This document shows, one piece after another, positions 7,079 through 7,315 of a stretch of DNA of 7,315 nt; position 1 is the first letter of the stretch, and every line of letters begins with the position of its first letter. The position numbers were made by a program, and so were the translations under genes. The DNA is from Actinomycetota bacterium (GTDB taxonomy: Bacteria > Actinomycetota > Actinomycetes > Nanopelagicales > Nanopelagicaceae): NCBI GenBank assembly GCA_947452525.1, contig CANGCW010000046.1, positions 1 through 7,315 on the forward strand, read 5' to 3'. The notes under the pieces are model-generated. The model was not told the origin of the DNA. It saw only the letters and a program-made list of their open reading frames with translations, and did no database searches.

Positions 7079-7315
7079 TTAGACGTTAAATCGAAATTCA
7101 ACTACGTCACCATCAGCCATTACATATTCTTTGCCCTCGATGCGGACTTTTCCGCGGGCTTTGGCCTCTGTCATTGAACCTGCTTCGAGCAAATCATCAA
7201 ATGCGACAATCTCTGCCTTGATGAAACCTTTTTGGAAATCGGTGTGAATAACACCTGCAGCCATAGGGGCTGTATCACCTTTATGAATCGTCCATGCGCG
7301 AGTCTCTTTAGGACC
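7079..7315 (-). CDS. ychF: YchF/OLA1-family ribosome-binding ATPase (partial, C-terminal 78 residues)
   Basis: The last 78 codons and TAA stop of YchF, a member of the TRAFAC/Obg-related P-loop NTPases that favours ATP, binds ribosomes and is linked to redox and stress responses. The fragment is the C-terminal TGS domain with the family's characteristic segments: GPKETRAWTI at the window edge, then APMAAGVIHTDFQKGFIKAE, EAKARGKVRIEGKEY and the terminal DGDVVEFRFNV, all very close to the conserved YchF end. The nucleotide-binding domain and start are beyond base 7315; the whole protein is normally about 360 residues. A shorter frame starting at the internal Met codon 7264-7262 is not a separate gene, because the conserved sequence continues upstream in frame to the edge. 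typA follows after 30 bp in the same direction. Confidence 0.97.
   Translation of the reverse strand, partial: GPKETRAWTIHKGDTAPMAAGVIHTDFQKGFIKAEIVAFDDLLEAGSMTEAKARGKVRIEGKEYVMADGDVVEFRFNV

Noticed and set aside
7079..7264. A free-standing 61-residue protein starting at the internal Met 7264
   Set aside because: The frame stays open to the window edge and encodes further conserved YchF TGS-domain sequence, so this is the end of ychF.
1..7315. CRISPR array, tRNA/rRNA gene, insertion sequence or prophage remnant
   Set aside because: No regularly spaced repeats, transposase or integrase frame, or RNA gene was seen. Nearly every base is in one of four conserved genes.

Overview
The window carries four genes, all on the minus strand, and no plus-strand gene that I can support. 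Read in the direction of transcription (high to low coordinates) they are: the 3' end of ychF (P-loop NTPase of the OLA1/YchF family), a complete typA (ribosome-associated GTPase TypA/BipA), a complete adnA, and the first 602 codons of adnB, which leaves the window at base 1. Coding density is very high. The only non-coding stretches are 30 bp between ychF and typA and 78 bp between typA and adnA; adnA and adnB overlap by 4 bp.

Organism: the strongest taxonomic marker is the pair of adjacent UvrD-like motor proteins, the complete one ending in a RecB-type nuclease. This is the AdnAB double-strand-break resection machine, known from mycobacteria and typical of Actinomycetota, where it stands in for RecBCD or AddAB. 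Base composition by eye is near 50% G+C, low for that phylum. Together with the tight packing this suggests a streamlined, low-GC actinobacterium, perhaps one of the small-genome planktonic lineages. That placement is inference; only 'Actinomycetota' is well supported.

Layout: (1) 7315-7079, C-terminal TGS-domain end of YchF. (2) 7048-5135, TypA, probably cotranscribed with ychF. (3) 5134-5057, a short intergenic stretch holding a perfect 17-bp inverted repeat that should terminate the ychF-typA transcript, and that must also contain or adjoin the start signals of adnA. (4) 5056-1805, AdnA. (5) 1808-1, AdnB N-terminal motor, translationally coupled to AdnA.

How they work together: ychF and typA are translation-associated NTPase genes, and adnA-adnB form a separate two-gene DNA-repair unit encoding a heterodimer. 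AdnB is expected to be the leading motor and AdnA the lagging motor; here all visible AdnB motifs are canonical, while AdnA has lost the conserved glutamine of helicase motif III. I see no mobile element, CRISPR array, RNA gene or prophage. I do not find a previously undescribed system. The most interesting spots are the compressed typA/adnA junction and the asymmetric conservation of the two motors.
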